From contig JAIUNJ010000002.1 in the NCBI GenBank assembly GCA_020161855.1, forward strand, positions 1-64,000: a stretch of DNA of 64,000 bases, given 5' to 3'. The translations under genes were made by a program, and so were the position numbers. Shown in pieces: positions 63,931 to 64,000 of the stretch. The notes beneath the pieces were generated by a model that saw nothing but the letters and a program-made list of their open reading frames with translations, was not told the origin of the DNA and made no database searches. The number at the start of each line of letters is the position of its first letter. Within the stretch, counting starts at the first letter, position 1. This DNA is from Pseudomonadota bacterium (GTDB taxonomy: Bacteria > Pseudomonadota > Alphaproteobacteria > Rhizobiales > Aestuariivirgaceae).

Positions 63931-64000
63931 TCAGCCTTCCAGCCGGTCGGAGACATCGGCCGGATTCACCGACGCCGTTGCCCGTGAACTCGTCATCAGC
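63931..64000 (-). CDS. C-terminal tail of the gene upstream of dmsC, probably the Fe-S subunit
   Basis: About 22 codons are readable to the right edge, ending SDRLEG and a TGA at 63931-63933, with an open frame beyond. In dmsABC order the gene before dmsC encodes the four-cluster Fe-S subunit, so it is probably dmsB. The visible part has no cluster motif, so the call rests on position alone. Confidence 0.55.
   Translation of the reverse strand, partial: LMTSSRATASVNPADVSDRLEG

Overview
The window is a gene-dense, GC-rich chromosome segment from an alphaproteobacterium, most likely of the Hyphomicrobiales (rhizobial) type. Pointers are the pieces of the block rpsF-rpsR-rplI-dnaB-alr-radA-cvpA-purF, alphaproteobacterial families (NnrU, DUF1127, DUF1638, CvpA, ArsR-SRPBCC pairs), and frequent 4-base start/stop overlaps. 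I see no rRNA, tRNA, CRISPR array, transposase or phage gene. The two largest gene-free stretches are about 280 bases each.

Layout. 1-332: tail of a sensor kinase. 0.3-1.8 kb: M32 carboxypeptidase. 1.9-5.8 kb: polyamine/opine-type ABC importer. 5.8-7.9 kb: two DUF1801 genes and carA. 8-12.2 kb: yqeY, a CorA/ZntB transporter, alr and an MlaEF-type lipid transporter. 12.3-18.4 kb: amidohydrolase, a secreted hypothetical, radA, cvpA, purF. 18.4-22.4 kb: SDR with an altered active site, self-regulated ArsR-SRPBCC pair, der with a BamB-like lipoprotein remnant and a YfgM-like protein. 22.5-26.4 kb: probable operon nnrU-nnrU-MOSC-panB-multicopper-oxidase-like. 26.5-29.9 kb: two MinD-like paralogs facing a secreted 623-residue cysteine-rich repeat protein. 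30-38 kb: guaA, mntH/mntR with clear operators, guaB-MAPEG-rsmB, a DMT exporter. 38.3-43.5 kb: M24 peptidase, dnaB, a redoxin-dioxygenase fusion, rplI-rpsR-rpsF. 43.8-46.8 kb: copper module (DUF2946-like, PepSY, PCuAC, Sco1).

47-62 kb is the most distinctive part: a cobalamin-dependent methyl-transfer island. It holds two MttB-superfamily methyltransferases without an in-frame amber codon, one corrinoid protein, two homocysteine S-methyltransferases, DUF1638, a cysteine-rich Fe-S protein, a Gfa-like protein, a class V aminotransferase-like protein, a Gfo/Idh dehydrogenase and two LysR regulators. One methyltransferase lies in a tight LysR-mttB-psuK-psuG operon with pseudouridine catabolism genes, which is unexpected. 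My reading is that methyl groups from quaternary amines or another methylated compound pass through the corrinoid protein to homocysteine or folate; the substrate is not visible from sequence. The window ends with an MBL hydrolase and DmsC/DmsB of a DMSO-reductase-type enzyme, cut at the right edge.
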